Notes: a model not told the origin generated them from the letters alone. A stretch of 64,000 nt of DNA from Corynebacterium glucuronolyticum DSM 44120 (GCF_030440595.1 NZ_CP047452.1:2790001-2854000); one strand, 5' to 3'; shown: positions 18,685 to 27,468, counted from the first letter of the stretch. Program-made: numbers and translations.

Positions 18685-18710
18685 CCCCCGCCGCACGCGT
18701 GCGGCGGGGG
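18685..18710 (-). terminator. terminator after trxA
   Basis: GC-only stem CCCCCGCCGCAC/GTGCGGCGGGGG with a 2-nt centre, followed on the minus strand by TTTCTCTT. It lies 15 bp beyond the trxA stop and insulates the PspA-like gene. Confidence 0.8.
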
Positions 18711-18725
18711 ATAGGCAGGCGTTTT

Positions 18726-19094
18726 CTAGTTGTTTTCCTGCTGGGCTGCGACCTGGCGACGGACGTCGTCCATGTCGAGGCCCTTAACCTGCTGGATAAG
18801 GTTCTCAAGAGCCGGTGCAGGGAGGGCGCCGGCCTCGCGGTACACGAGGATCTGATCGCGGAAGATCATGAGGGTGGGGATGGACTGAATCTGCAGAGCA
18901 GCAGCCAGACCCTGGTTAGCCTCGGTGTCTAGCTTGCCGAAGACAGCGTCCGGGTGATCCTCGGAAGCCTTCTCAAATGTGGGGCCGAAGGCGCGGCAGG
19001 GGCCGCACCAGCTGGCCCAGCAATCGACAAGCACAATGCCATCCTTCTGGATGGTTTCCTGAAAGTTCTGTTCGTTAACCTCGATTGTTGCCAT
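18726..19094 (-). CDS. trxA: thioredoxin
   Basis: The 122-residue protein has a single thioredoxin fold. DGIVLVDCWASWCGPC places the redox-active WCGPC at residues 29-33, and IQSIPTLMIF carries the cis-proline. No signal peptide is seen, so it acts as a cytosolic disulfide reductant. The C-terminus runs about 15 residues past the usual end (DMDDVRRQVAAQQENN) and is polar. It lies 83 bp downstream of dnaB on the same strand. The gene is distinct from the trxB-trxA pair expected beyond the right edge near the origin. Confidence 0.93.
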   Translation of the reverse strand: MATIEVNEQNFQETIQKDGIVLVDCWASWCGPCRAFGPTFEKASEDHPDAVFGKLDTEANQGLAAALQIQSIPTLMIFRDQILVYREAGALPAPALENLIQQVKGLDMDDVRRQVAAQQENN

Positions 19095-19177
19095 ATTACG
19101 TAACTCCTTAAACAGGTTTTCAGCTTTCGTACCACTGCAACGATACAGAACGAGGATTCATTCCAACCACTCGGCAA

Positions 19178-20641
19178 CTAGGCCGGTGGCTCCTCCGGCG
19201 GCGGAACGGCATCGCGCATACCCGGCCGGGCGAGATCACGGAAGCGCGAGTAATGCAGCTGGTGGGCGACGGAGATGGTGTCCAGCGGGCCGCCGCGGTG
19301 CTTGGCCAGGATGATATCGGCCTCGCCGGCGCGCTCATTATCCTGCTCGCCGGCGGCGGAATCCGGGCGGTAGAGGAGCATGACGATGTCGGCGTCCTGC
19401 TCCAGCGAACCGGACTCACGCAGATCCGCAAGCTGCGGGCGCTTATCCGTACGGCTTTCCGGGCCACGGTTCAACTGGGAGATCGCGATGACAGGAACAT
19501 CGAGCTCCTTGGCCAACAGCTTCAACTGGCGGGAGAATTCTGAGACCTCCTGCTGGCGGGACTCCACGCGCTTGTTGGAGCTCATAAGCTGGAGGTAGTC
19601 GACGACGACGAGGTCGAGGCCGACGTTGGTGGCGATCTGACGCGCCTTGGAGCGGATCTCCATCATCGTGAGGTTGGAAGAATCGTCAATATAGAGCTTG
19701 GCGTTTTCGATGCGTCCCATCGTGTTGGCGAGCTTATTCCACTGCGTATCCTCCATTTTGCCGGAGCGCATGTCCGTCAGCTTGATGTCCGCCTCCGCGG
19801 AGAGGATCCTCATGACGATCTCGTTTTTGGACATCTCCAGGGAGAAGATGACGGAGGTCTGATCGTGGGCGATGCTCGCGGAGCGGACGAAGTCGAGGGC
19901 GAGGGTGGACTTACCGACGCCCGGGCGGGCGGCGATGATGATCATCTGGCCGCCGTGGAGACCGTTGGTGACCGCATCGAGATCCACAAAACCTGTGGGC
20001 ACGCCAGCGGCGAGACCACCGTGAGCGGCGATCTCATCGAGTTCCTCCATGGTGGGCCCGAGGAGATCCGCAAGGATCTGGTAATCCTCCTGCGCACCCT
20101 CGCGCTGCACCTCGAAGACGGCCTGCTGGGCGAGGTCGACGGCCTGATCCGCGTCGATGCCGGACTCCGACTGGTGGCCCAACTGAACGACGCGGGTGCC
20201 GGCGGCGACGAGCTGGCGGAAGGTGGCCTTCTCGGCGACGATATTGGCGTAGTAGCGGGCATTGGCGGCGGTGGGCACCGAATGCACGAGGGTGTGCAGG
20301 TACGGGGCACCACCGGCGCGCTCGAGGTTGTTATCGCGCTCCAAGCGGGAGGCGAGGATGAGGGAATCGATCTCCTGGTTCTCACTGAACAGGTCAATGA
20401 TGGTGGAGTAGATGATGCGGTGCATCGGGCGGTAGAAATCATCCGGCTTGAGGACCTCCAACACGTCCGTGAGGACGTAGGGGGAGGACAGGATGGCGCC
20501 GAGGACGCCCTGCTCCGCCTCGATATCGTGCGGGGGGAGGCGGCCCGCCTCAAAGGCAGGCGCCGGCATATCCTCAGCGGCAGGCGGCTCGCTGGGAAGG
20601 TAGGCATCATCAAAGCTGGGGTTGGTCACCGCATCACACAT
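19178..20641 (-). CDS. dnaB: replicative DNA helicase DnaB
   Basis: The 487-residue protein has an N-terminal DnaB domain (about 35-140; PPHDIEAEQGVLGAILSSPY) and a RecA-like C-terminal ATPase domain. Walker A is GVGKST (241-246), Walker B lies in LVVVDYLQLM, and AISQLNRGPESR is the sensor/arginine-finger region. No intein is present. It loads at the origin through DnaA and unwinds the fork. The annotated ATG has AAGG directly adjacent; a GTG at 20629 (VTNPSF) is better spaced from AAGGA and may be the real start. It is transcribed after rplI, from a 500-bp gap with DnaA boxes that may control it. Confidence 0.95.
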   Translation of the reverse strand: MCDAVTNPSFDDAYLPSEPPAAEDMPAPAFEAGRLPPHDIEAEQGVLGAILSSPYVLTDVLEVLKPDDFYRPMHRIIYSTIIDLFSENQEIDSLILASRLERDNNLERAGGAPYLHTLVHSVPTAANARYYANIVAEKATFRQLVAAGTRVVQLGHQSESGIDADQAVDLAQQAVFEVQREGAQEDYQILADLLGPTMEELDEIAAHGGLAAGVPTGFVDLDAVTNGLHGGQMIIIAARPGVGKSTLALDFVRSASIAHDQTSVIFSLEMSKNEIVMRILSAEADIKLTDMRSGKMEDTQWNKLANTMGRIENAKLYIDDSSNLTMMEIRSKARQIATNVGLDLVVVDYLQLMSSNKRVESRQQEVSEFSRQLKLLAKELDVPVIAISQLNRGPESRTDKRPQLADLRESGSLEQDADIVMLLYRPDSAAGEQDNERAGEADIILAKHRGGPLDTISVAHQLHYSRFRDLARPGMRDAVPPPEEPPA

Positions 20642-20754
20642 CCTTACTCGGTCAGGATTACACCATAGCGCGAACCACCCACCCGTACGAAAAGGTTTAG
20701 AACAGGCGTTCGGACGGGTGTGCGAAGAGGGTGCTGACCGCTAAGAATGGGGAG

Positions 20755-21042
20755 TTATCCACAACTATTCCACAGGGATTTCCACAGGGTTATCCACAGG
20801 GTCTGGGGATAACTTTTTGACGTGATTATCGTCACCAAACTGAAATACTTCCGTTACCAGCACCTTTTCTAAACGTGACACAGGTCATTCGAACATGGGC
20901 AAACATGCAGGTCAACGAGTTGTCGCGCGGGCGAGACAAAATCGCCGGAAACAACGGAAAGGTTACAAAGCCGTGAACTGCGGGGACGCGGTGCGCAGGG
21001 GGCAGGAAAAAGTTATCCACAGATTGCCCGGAGTTATCCACA
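20755..21042 (+). promoter_or_regulatory. DnaA-box cluster between dnaB and rplI
   Basis: Four perfect TTATCCACA boxes lie at 20755-20763, 20790-20798, 21013-21021 and 21034-21042, all in plus orientation. A reverse box with one mismatch (TGGGGATAA) is at 20804-20812. TATTCCACA (20766) and ATTTCCACA (20778) are weaker relatives. No ORF with coding character fills 20642-21149. The cluster lies upstream of dnaB and downstream of the rplI terminator. Confidence 0.8.
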
Positions 21043-21056
21043 GGGGGTAAAACGGG

Positions 21057-21093
21057 ACAAAAATGGCGGTTACCCGTGCAGGGCAACCGCCAC
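21057..21093 (-). terminator. terminator after rplI
   Basis: Stem TGGCGGTTGCCC/GGGTAACCGCCA (one mismatch) with loop TGCAC, followed on the minus strand by TTTTTGT. It ends the rpsF-ssb-rplI transcript before the DnaA-box region. Confidence 0.8.
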
Positions 21094-21149
21094 TTTTGTT
21101 GCTGTTGTCATGTGGCCCCGTAGGGCCGCCGTTTCACACGCTTAAAAAT

Positions 21150-21602
21150 TTAAGCGGAAACGACCTCAAAGTTCACGCGTGCAGAGACATCATCATGCAG
21201 GTTGACCAGAACGTTGTACTTCCCGGTACCCGTGACAAGTCCCTTCGGAACCTCAATAGCGCGCTTTTCCAGAAGCGGACCGCCGACAGCCTTGACAGCC
21301 TTGGCGATGTCATCGGCCTTCACGGAGCCGAAGAGCTTGCCGCTCTCAGAAGTGCGAACGCTAATGGTTACACCCTTGAGCTCCTGCAGCTGCTGCTTGA
21401 GCTCGATGGCGTGCTCACGGTCGCTAATAGCGCGAGCCTCGCGAGCCTTCTTAATTTCCTCGATCTGCTTCTCAGCACCCGGGGTTGCCACGATGGCAAG
21501 CCCGCGCGGAAGCAGGTAGTTACGTCCGTAGCCGGGCTTAACCTCGACGATGTCGCCTGCGACACCGAGGTTATCTACCGCAGCGTTGAGGATCAGTTTC
21601 AT
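21150..21602 (-). CDS. rplI: 50S ribosomal protein L9
   Basis: The 150-residue protein starts MKLILNAAVDNLG and contains GDIVEVKPGYGRNYLLPRGLA, the L9 N-terminal rRNA-binding signature. A long connecting helix and a C-terminal domain ending VNFEVVSA follow. The open frame extends two codons upstream to a GTG, but GGAG spaced 5 bases from the ATG at 21602 favours that start. It is the last gene of the rpsF-ssb-rplI group. As in other corynebacteria, and unlike mycobacteria, no rpsR lies between ssb and rplI. Confidence 0.95.
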   Translation of the reverse strand: MKLILNAAVDNLGVAGDIVEVKPGYGRNYLLPRGLAIVATPGAEKQIEEIKKAREARAISDREHAIELKQQLQELKGVTISVRTSESGKLFGSVKADDIAKAVKAVGGPLLEKRAIEVPKGLVTGTGKYNVLVNLHDDVSARVNFEVVSA

Positions 21603-21647
21603 GATCACTCCTCAAAGTAAGTAGGTAAAAATTTGGCTTTCAATGTA

Positions 21648-22217
21648 TTAAAACGGCGGTTCGCCATTGGCGTCGCCACCGAAACCACCGGCAGGGCTCG
21701 AACTATTCCACGGATCAGACTGCTGCGACTGCTGCTGCTGAGGGGCGCCGAAGCCACCCTGGTTCTGCTGCTGCTGGCCGCCGCCGAAGCCGCCGTAGTT
21801 GTTGTTGCCGTTCGCGTTGCCACCACCACGGTTGAAGTTTCCGCCACCGGAACGTTCGTTGCGGGTGACCTGGGCGGTAGCGTAGCGCAGGCTCGGACCA
21901 ACCTCATCGACCTCAATCTCGAAGATCGTGCGGTTTTCCCCCTCGCGGGTCTGGTACGAGCGCTGGCGGAGCCGGCCGTTGACGATGACGCGCATGCCCT
22001 TGGACAGGGAATTGGCGACATTCTCGGCAGCCTCACGCCAGATGTTGCAGGTAAGGAACAGGGCCTCTTGGTCTTCCCACTGGTTGGTCTGGCGATTAAA
22101 CGTGCGGGGAGTGGAGGCGATGCGGAAATTCGCAACCGCCGCGCCCGACGGAATGTAGCGCAGCTCAGGATCAGCAACGAGGTTGCCGACAACAGTGATG
22201 GGAGTTTCTCCGGCCAT
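21648..22217 (-). CDS. ssb: single-stranded DNA-binding protein
   Basis: The 189-residue protein has an OB fold at residues 1-115 ([56 protein letters not shown]). A Gly/Asn/Gln-rich flexible linker follows (about 118-170), then the protein-interaction tip DANGEPPF. The tip is less acidic than the usual DDDIPF. The linker carries two poly-Gln runs (GGGQQQQNQ and APQQQQSQQ). It coats ssDNA during replication and recruits repair and primosome proteins. It is co-transcribed with rpsF upstream and rplI downstream. Confidence 0.95.
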   Translation of the reverse strand: MAGETPITVVGNLVADPELRYIPSGAAVANFRIASTPRTFNRQTNQWEDQEALFLTCNIWREAAENVANSLSKGMRVIVNGRLRQRSYQTREGENRTIFEIEVDEVGPSLRYATAQVTRNERSGGGNFNRGGGNANGNNNYGGFGGGQQQQNQGGFGAPQQQQSQQSDPWNSSSPAGGFGGDANGEPPF

Positions 22218-22290
22218 AATTTCTTACCTTTCGCGATGCAGGTGGACGTATTGGTTCCATCCTAGAATGGATGAACCACACGCGCAGGGT

Positions 22291-22578
22291 TTAGCGGTCG
22301 CCCCGCAGAACCTTCGTGCGCAGCACCATTTCACTGATGCCGAGCAGACGGTCGAGCTCAAGAACGGTATCCGACTCGCAGGTCAGATCGAGGACAACGT
22401 AGATGCCCTCTTCCTTCTTGTTAATGGGGTATGCCAAACGGCGCTTCGGCCAAACGTCAACCTTGTCTACGGAGCCGCCTTCCTTGCGGACTACCTCAAG
22501 GTACTTGTCTAGGGACGGGGCGACAGTGCGCTCGTCCTGGGAAGGGTCAAGAATGACCATTACTTCGTAGTGACGCAC
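22291..22578 (-). CDS. rpsF: 30S ribosomal protein S6
   Basis: The 95-residue protein has the ferredoxin-like S6 fold: [19 protein letters not shown] at the N-terminus and [23 protein letters not shown] in the middle. It starts with GTG at 22578, with AGGAGG about 12 bases upstream. It is the first gene of the rpsF-ssb-rplI set. Its partner S18 (rpsR) is not encoded in the window. Confidence 0.95.
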   Translation of the reverse strand: MRHYEVMVILDPSQDERTVAPSLDKYLEVVRKEGGSVDKVDVWPKRRLAYPINKKEEGIYVVLDLTCESDTVLELDRLLGISEMVLRTKVLRGDR

Positions 22579-22695
22579 GGGACCTCATCACCTCCTATGG
22601 TCTAGTAGTTACAGTTTCGGCCACGCACTATCTTGTTGCGCGTGGCAGGAGGGTCGTTGCGTCAGCAACCACCCCAGGGTACACCACAGGGGTTC
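22579..22695 (-). promoter_or_regulatory. rpsF leader with two hairpins
   Basis: On the minus strand there is GTTGC-TGAC-GCAAC (complement near 22651-22664), followed by a longer hairpin with arms GCCACGC and GTGCGTGGC (complement near 22617-22644), then CCGAAACTG and AGGAGG. The position and CCGAA element resemble S6:S18-binding rpsF leaders of other bacteria, but I cannot confirm the motif. The leader may hold the transcription start of the ribosomal group. Confidence 0.4.
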
Positions 22696-22914
22696 CTACT
22701 GCAAAGGCGTGCCACTCATGAATGTGGAGGCCACCGTGAAACTGAAGGGGAGGACTAGGACGAAGATGATGGCGACGGCGAGGCCGATGCGGAATCGCTT
22801 TTTGTTTTTGGTCACCATGAAGGAGTAATAGGCTACGCCGAGGCCGACGAAGCCGATCGCCACGCAGACGATGCCCATGAGGGCCACCTGCTCGATAGTA
22901 AACGGGCCGTACAT
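22696..22914 (-). CDS. small two-helix membrane protein, 72 aa
   Basis: It starts MYGPFTIEQVALMGIVCVAI at an ATG overlapping the stop of the preceding small gene by one base (TGATG), so it is translationally coupled. Two hydrophobic helices (about 10-32 and 43-65) flank a short basic loop, SFMVTKNKKRF. The open frame extends further upstream, but there it is out of character (His/Arg/Pro-rich) and overlaps the preceding gene. The function is unknown. It lies between a glycosyltransferase/PBP operon and rpsF. Confidence 0.7.
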   Translation of the reverse strand: MYGPFTIEQVALMGIVCVAIGFVGLGVAYYSFMVTKNKKRFRIGLAVAIIFVLVLPFSFTVASTFMSGTPLQ

Positions 22915-23099
22915 CAGATATACGCCGCCTGCCAGATCGCCACGTACAGGGGAAGGACCGTCACCAGGAGGAAGGCCAGCAGCATGAGGACGAGGATGAG
23001 CTTTTTGGACTTGCCGTAGAAGAACAGCGCGAAGGAGATGGTGAAGAGCAGAAATCCGAGCGCCACCGAGACGATGGTGAGGATGACCCACATGGACAA
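22914..23099 (-). CDS. small two-helix membrane protein, 61 aa
   Basis: It reads MSMWVILTIVSVALGFLLFT, with two membrane helices (about 3-28 and 34-56) separated by a basic turn YGKSKKL. It starts 4 bp after the glycosyltransferase stop and overlaps the next small gene by one base, so both sit at the end of the ponA-glycosyltransferase operon. The two small proteins share topology (helix, KSKK/KNKK turn, helix) and may act as a pair. No family is recognised. Confidence 0.7.
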   Translation of the reverse strand: MSMWVILTIVSVALGFLLFTISFALFFYGKSKKLILVLMLLAFLLVTVLPLYVAIWQAAYI

Positions 23100-23103
23100 T
23101 GGA

Positions 23104-24519
23104 CTAGTTCCCTTCTGTGCGTCGGGGACGGATGGTGGCGGGGTCGAAACCGCCGTGGCTATTTCTCACCTTATCCGGAAGGCGATCCGCAAGGACGAGG
23201 ATGACGGAGACGACGACGGCGATGAGGAGGCCATCGCGGACAAGGATAATGACGTTTAGCAGCTCGGGGCCCAGGCCCTTGTTCTCCACGCCGAGGAGAT
23301 GCCACATGAGGATCGGCCAGACAAGCGCCTCTGCCGCAGCCCAGGAGGCGACGAGGCGCCAATGTGGCAGCGCCAGCACGACAAGGGGGAGGAGCCAGAG
23401 CGAATACTGCGGGCTCCAGACCTTGTTGAAGAGGAGGAACGCCGCCACGATGAGGAGCGCGAGCTGCACCAGACGGGGTTCTTTGGGGCACCGAATACCG
23501 AAGACGAAGACCGCGGCGCAGGAGGCGGCGAAGAGGACGAAACTGACGACGTTGATGGTGGCGGGGGAGAGATCCAGGCCGAACAGGCGGGAGGCCAGCT
23601 GGTAGATCGTGGTCCACTCCGCGCCGCGCTCCGAATTGAGGCGGAAGAACTCCCGCCACCCCTGAGGGAACCAGATGGCCACCGGGAGATTGAGGAGCAA
23701 CCACGTGAGCGCCGCCGTGGCCGTGGTGACGAGGAAACCGCGGAAGACGCGGCGGCGCACCGCCAGCGTCAGGACCGCGCCGAGGAGGAAGAGCGGCCAC
23801 AATTTCAGCGCCGTGCCCAGGCCGATGAGCAGCCCGGCGCGCACGAAACGGCGCTTGCCCAGCGCCTCGATCGCCAGCACCGCGCAGAAGATGGGGAGGA
23901 TGTCATAGTTGGTGAACGCGTGGACGATGACGAGGGGAGAGGCCGCCACCAGGACGATGTCCCAGACGCGGTTGCCGGCCAGGCGCGACAGCGCGCGGAT
24001 GGTGAGGAGCCAGAAGAAACCGAGGACGAAGGCCGTGATGGTGAAGTAGACGGAGACCTCGGGGGCGGGGATCCAGGGGGCGACGGCGACGAGCCCGCGG
24101 GTGAGGGAGGCCATGAGGTACATGAAGAAACCCGAGGCCACGGGGTATTCCATGTAGCGGGTCTGGTCGCCCTCCTGCCAGGAGTAGGCGTAGGGGAGGT
24201 GACCCGCCTGGAGGCCCTCCACGTTGTAGAGGGGGATGATGTCTGAGTAGCAGGCGGCCACGTACTGACGGTGACCTGACCAGTTGAGGTCCCAGTGGGC
24301 GTCGACAAGCGAACCGGTGATGCAGGGGACGCGGAAGAGGTAGGCGAGGGCGAGGAACACCATCGCCGTGAGCGTGAGGACGACCTGCGGTGACAGGCGC
24401 TGGCGGCCGATGAGCGCGTGACGGCCGGGGCGGCCGCCGAGGAACTCGACAAAACCGCTGGCCAGCGGCTCCGTGAAGGAGGGGAGGACACGCCCCTCGT
24501 CGCGCGCGAGCACCGCCAT
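23104..24519 (-). CDS. polytopic membrane glycosyltransferase (DUF2029/GT87-like)
   Basis: The 471-residue protein has about ten or more hydrophobic segments and a large first extracytoplasmic loop with DLNWSGHRQYVAACYSDIIPLY. It contains the FTNYDILPIFCAVLAIEAL and LLNLPVAIWFPQGWREFF patterns of DUF2029 proteins, which are polyprenyl-phosphate-sugar-dependent mannosyl- or arabinosyltransferases. It corresponds by position to the membrane protein next to ponA1 in mycobacteria (ponA1 - Rv0051 - Rv0052 - rpsF). Its ATG follows the ponA stop with no gap. A cell-envelope glycolipid role is likely; the exact acceptor is unknown. Confidence 0.85.
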   Translation of the reverse strand: MAVLARDEGRVLPSFTEPLASGFVEFLGGRPGRHALIGRQRLSPQVVLTLTAMVFLALAYLFRVPCITGSLVDAHWDLNWSGHRQYVAACYSDIIPLYNVEGLQAGHLPYAYSWQEGDQTRYMEYPVASGFFMYLMASLTRGLVAVAPWIPAPEVSVYFTITAFVLGFFWLLTIRALSRLAGNRVWDIVLVAASPLVIVHAFTNYDILPIFCAVLAIEALGKRRFVRAGLLIGLGTALKLWPLFLLGAVLTLAVRRRVFRGFLVTTATAALTWLLLNLPVAIWFPQGWREFFRLNSERGAEWTTIYQLASRLFGLDLSPATINVVSFVLFAASCAAVFVFGIRCPKEPRLVQLALLIVAAFLLFNKVWSPQYSLWLLPLVVLALPHWRLVASWAAAEALVWPILMWHLLGVENKGLGPELLNVIILVRDGLLIAVVVSVILVLADRLPDKVRNSHGGFDPATIRPRRTEGN

Positions 24520-26697
24520 TTACGCCGCCGGGATGAGATTGCCGAGGTCAGGCAGGGGAACCTCCGGGAGCGGGGCGGGGGCCGGCGGTGCAGGCTGGGG
24601 AGCAGGGGCCGGGGCCTCCGGGGCGGGAGCCTGCGGAGCCTGCTCGCCAGACGGGGCGGCGTTGCTCGTGGGAGCCTGGGGGGTCGCGGCGCCCGTCGGC
24701 GCAGTTTGGGTGGGATACGTGGTGCCGTAACCGACGCCCGAGCCCGCGGCGTTGTAGCCGAGGCCGACGGGGAGAGTGAACTCCTCCACGGGGGCGTCGG
24801 CAAGCTGAGCGTCCATCGTCTGGCGCCAGATCGTGGCCGGGATGCCCGCGCCGTAGACCGAGCCACCCCACGAATTCACAAGCAGAGAGTTATCGGAATT
24901 GCCGACCCAAACCGCCGTGGCGAGCTGTGGCGTCGAACCGATCATCCAGGCATCCTTCGTGCCCCAATCGCCGAACTGCGTCGTCCCCGTCTTGGACGCG
25001 CTCGGACGATTACCACCTGCGAGAACGTTGCCATTGGACCAGGCGGCGATGGGCAGCATCGCGGCGGTAACACCATTGGCCGTGTTCTTGCCGACGCGGC
25101 GCTCGCCCTCGTTGTTCTTGAACTCGTAGATGACCTCGCCCGAGTTCGTGGCCACCGACTTCACGAAGTGCGGCTGATGCCAAATGCCATTATTGGTCAA
25201 CGTGGCCAAACCGATCGCCATATCCATCGGGCGGGTGGGGTACTGACCGAGGATAATGCCCTCATACGGCTCGCCATTCGGCTCACTCAGGGTGGGGGAA
25301 CCATCCGGATTCTGCTTGCGCACACCCAGCGCCCACGCCATATGCTGCGTATCCACCGGGCCGTTGTCCAGATCCTTCTGTAGGCGGATGAAGCTCGTGT
25401 TGAGACTCATCTTCGTGGCCTGCTGGATCGTGCACGTGCCGCACGTCATGCCATCCGAGTTGGTCACCGTCGCGTTGCCCGTCTGCACCGGATCCGAGGA
25501 ATACATCCTGTTCAGCGGGATGCCCTGCTGGAGGGCCGCCGCCAGACCGAAGATCTTGAACGTGGAACCCGTCTGCACCGGGGCATTCGCGTAATCCCAA
25601 CCATTGGGATCCTCGCCGCCGTAGTAGGCCTTCACCTCGCCGTTGCGCGGATCGATGGAGACCACGGCCGTACGCATCTTGTCCACCTGGCTGGCCAGGT
25701 TATCCTTGACGATCTGCTCCGTATCTGCCTGCGCCTGCGCGTCGATCGTGGTGGTGATCTTGAGCCCCAGGGTCTCCACGTCCTCCTCGGAAATGCCGAC
25801 CGTGGCAAGCTCCTCCACGACGCGGTTCTTGATCAGGCCATTGGCACCCGTGGCCTCGGTGAAGGCGCGGTTATTCGCCGGATCGATCGTCTCCGGGTAG
25901 CGGGCCTGGGCGCGCTGCTCCTGCGTGATCGCACCCGTGTGCACCATGCCATCGAGCACGTAATTCCAGCGGGCCTCCGCCTCCTCGCGGTTCACCCACG
26001 GATCCAACTGGCTCGGACGCTGAATCGCCGCCGCGATCACCGCCGACTCCTCCGGGGTAAGCTGCGACAGGTCCTTGCCGAAGTACGCGTCCGCCGCGGC
26101 GGCGACACCGTACGCATTGCGGCCGAAGTAAATCGTGTTCAGGTAGGCCTCGAGGATCTCCTCCTTCGACCACTCATTGGTCATCTTCGCACTCGCCACC
26201 AGCTCCCGCAGCTTACGGCTAATCGTGCGCTCGTTGCCCACCAGGGAGTTCTTCACGTACTGCTGGGTAATCGTCGAACCGCCGCCGGCGGACTCGTTAC
26301 CCGTCAACATGCCCCAGGCCGCGCGCGCATAACCCGACAGGGAGAAGCCGGGGTTGGTGTAAAACTCCCGGTCCTCCGCCGCGAGGACCGCGTCCTGGAG
26401 GTGTTGCGGGACCTTATCTAAGCTCACCTGGCGGCGGTTGCCCTCCGGCGGCACGAGGCGGGCCAGCTGCGTCTCACCATCGGCGGCGTAAATCGTGGCG
26501 ATCTGCGGATTAGTCAACTCACCCGGCTCCGGGATATCGGCACGCACATAGGCGACGCCGAACAGCACCAGCGGCACAATAATGATGACCGCCAGCAGGC
26601 TCACCGCGATCTTCGCCCAGACGGGAAGACCCTGCGCACGGTTCTTAATAGCACTCGCCGACGCCTTCCGCTTCGGCTCCGAATTACTGCGAGACAT
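24520..26697 (-). CDS. ponA: bifunctional penicillin-binding protein 1A
   Basis: The 725-residue class A PBP has a cytoplasmic Lys/Arg-rich start and one membrane anchor (about 28-50). A GT51 glycosyltransferase domain follows (AAEDREFY near 106-113; GGGSTITQQYVKN near 138-150). The transpeptidase domain has STFK (378-381, nucleophile Ser), SLN (431-433) and KTG (569-571). The last 80 or so residues are a Pro/Ala tail. It polymerises and cross-links peptidoglycan outside the membrane. The first gene of this operon may be the DUF5318 gene 63 bp upstream; the glycosyltransferase is joined directly downstream. Confidence 0.95.
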   Translation of the reverse strand: MSRSNSEPKRKASASAIKNRAQGLPVWAKIAVSLLAVIIIVPLVLFGVAYVRADIPEPGELTNPQIATIYAADGETQLARLVPPEGNRRQVSLDKVPQHLQDAVLAAEDREFYTNPGFSLSGYARAAWGMLTGNESAGGGSTITQQYVKNSLVGNERTISRKLRELVASAKMTNEWSKEEILEAYLNTIYFGRNAYGVAAAADAYFGKDLSQLTPEESAVIAAAIQRPSQLDPWVNREEAEARWNYVLDGMVHTGAITQEQRAQARYPETIDPANNRAFTEATGANGLIKNRVVEELATVGISEEDVETLGLKITTTIDAQAQADTEQIVKDNLASQVDKMRTAVVSIDPRNGEVKAYYGGEDPNGWDYANAPVQTGSTFKIFGLAAALQQGIPLNRMYSSDPVQTGNATVTNSDGMTCGTCTIQQATKMSLNTSFIRLQKDLDNGPVDTQHMAWALGVRKQNPDGSPTLSEPNGEPYEGIILGQYPTRPMDMAIGLATLTNNGIWHQPHFVKSVATNSGEVIYEFKNNEGERRVGKNTANGVTAAMLPIAAWSNGNVLAGGNRPSASKTGTTQFGDWGTKDAWMIGSTPQLATAVWVGNSDNSLLVNSWGGSVYGAGIPATIWRQTMDAQLADAPVEEFTLPVGLGYNAAGSGVGYGTTYPTQTAPTGAATPQAPTSNAAPSGEQAPQAPAPEAPAPAPQPAPPAPAPLPEVPLPDLGNLIPAA

Positions 26698-26760
26698 GTG
26701 TGATCGTGTCCAACTTCTCTTGCGGGAAAATATAACGGTAGATAGCTTAACAGTACGCGG

Positions 26761-27144
26761 TCACACGCCCGGCTGGAAACCGCTCGCGGGCAGGACGGTG
26801 GACGTGCGGAGAAGGTAATTCCACTTGCAGGACGTGCAGACCTCGACCTCGTGAAGATCGAAGGTGAGGCCCTCGGCGGCGAAGGCGTCAATCTCCTCCA
26901 GGCTGCGGGCGGTGCCGGCGCGGCTCTTCAACTCGTCGCCGTAGACCCAGTAGACCGTGCGCATCTCTTTTTCGCCGCAGATCGGGCAGGCGGCGGAGGA
27001 GGGGTAGCCGTGAAAATCGGCGGCGGCGAGGAGGAGAAAGTCCGCGTCCTGCACCGCCTCGCGGGAGACGAGGCCGACCTGATAATCCTGGATGAGGCGC
27101 GCACGCGACAGGCGATGACTCACCCACGGCATGATTGCAACCAC
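26761..27144 (-). CDS. DUF5318 zinc-ribbon protein
   Basis: The 127-residue protein has two metal-ligand pairs, CPICG (about residues 53-57) and CTSCKWN (about 107-113), forming a zinc ribbon, around a VYWVYGDELKSRAGTARS core. It matches the conserved actinobacterial family found next to ponA1 (Rv0049 position). Its biochemical role is unknown, and co-occurrence with a class A PBP suggests a cell-wall or division link. An internal ATG at codon 5 is an alternative start. Confidence 0.8.
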   Translation of the reverse strand: MVAIMPWVSHRLSRARLIQDYQVGLVSREAVQDADFLLLAAADFHGYPSSAACPICGEKEMRTVYWVYGDELKSRAGTARSLEEIDAFAAEGLTFDLHEVEVCTSCKWNYLLRTSTVLPASGFQPGV

Positions 27145-27468
27145 GACAACACTCCCTTTTTGTCTCGGATACTAGACCTTCCTACATTTCTACCAGAAAG
27201 AGCAATTTATAGGTTTAAGGGGCATAGTGTACGCACGGATTGCTCGTACACGCAGGTGAGCGGGCACCCACCCGCCTATGCATGCATAACACGCGCACGC
27301 ACGGTAACCAAACTGTAGCTAAGCCTGGCGCTATCGACGTTCAGACCAACAGTCTCACTGTGTCATATTTTATTAACAATAGAATGGTTTTCAGGTTAAA
27401 ATAGGATCAATTTTGCGACAGCCAGGAAAGATGGTGCGCGTTCCCTAAAAAGAAAGGACACAGGTTCC
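27145..27468. other. divergent intergenic region (DUF5318/ponA and MarR)
   Basis: The 324-bp gap contains promoters for both directions. The MarR-side promoter is annotated separately. TAATAGA-like AT-rich sequence lies near 27363-27412. No gene is seen. Confidence 0.7.
27373..27402 (+). promoter_or_regulatory. putative promoter of the marR gene
   Basis: TTAACA (27373-27378), an 18-bp spacer and TAAAAT (27397-27402) lie 66 bp before the start codon in an AT-rich patch. An AAGAAAGGA ribosome site precedes the ATG. Autoregulation by the MarR protein would be expected at this location, but no clear operator palindrome was identified. Confidence 0.45.

Noticed and set aside
19865..20668. Plus-strand ORF of 267 codons opposite dnaB
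   Set aside because: Gly/Asp/Glu/Val-rich shadow of the helicase gene.
20755..21042. Main chromosomal origin oriC
   Set aside because: DnaA boxes are present, but dnaA, dnaN, rpmH and parAB are not nearby, and the gene order at the right edge places oriC beyond the window. Kept as a DnaA-box cluster only.
23299..24246. Plus-strand 315-codon ORF opposite the glycosyltransferase
   Set aside because: Charged, Glu/Arg/Asp-rich shadow. The minus strand encodes a polytopic membrane protein in operon context.
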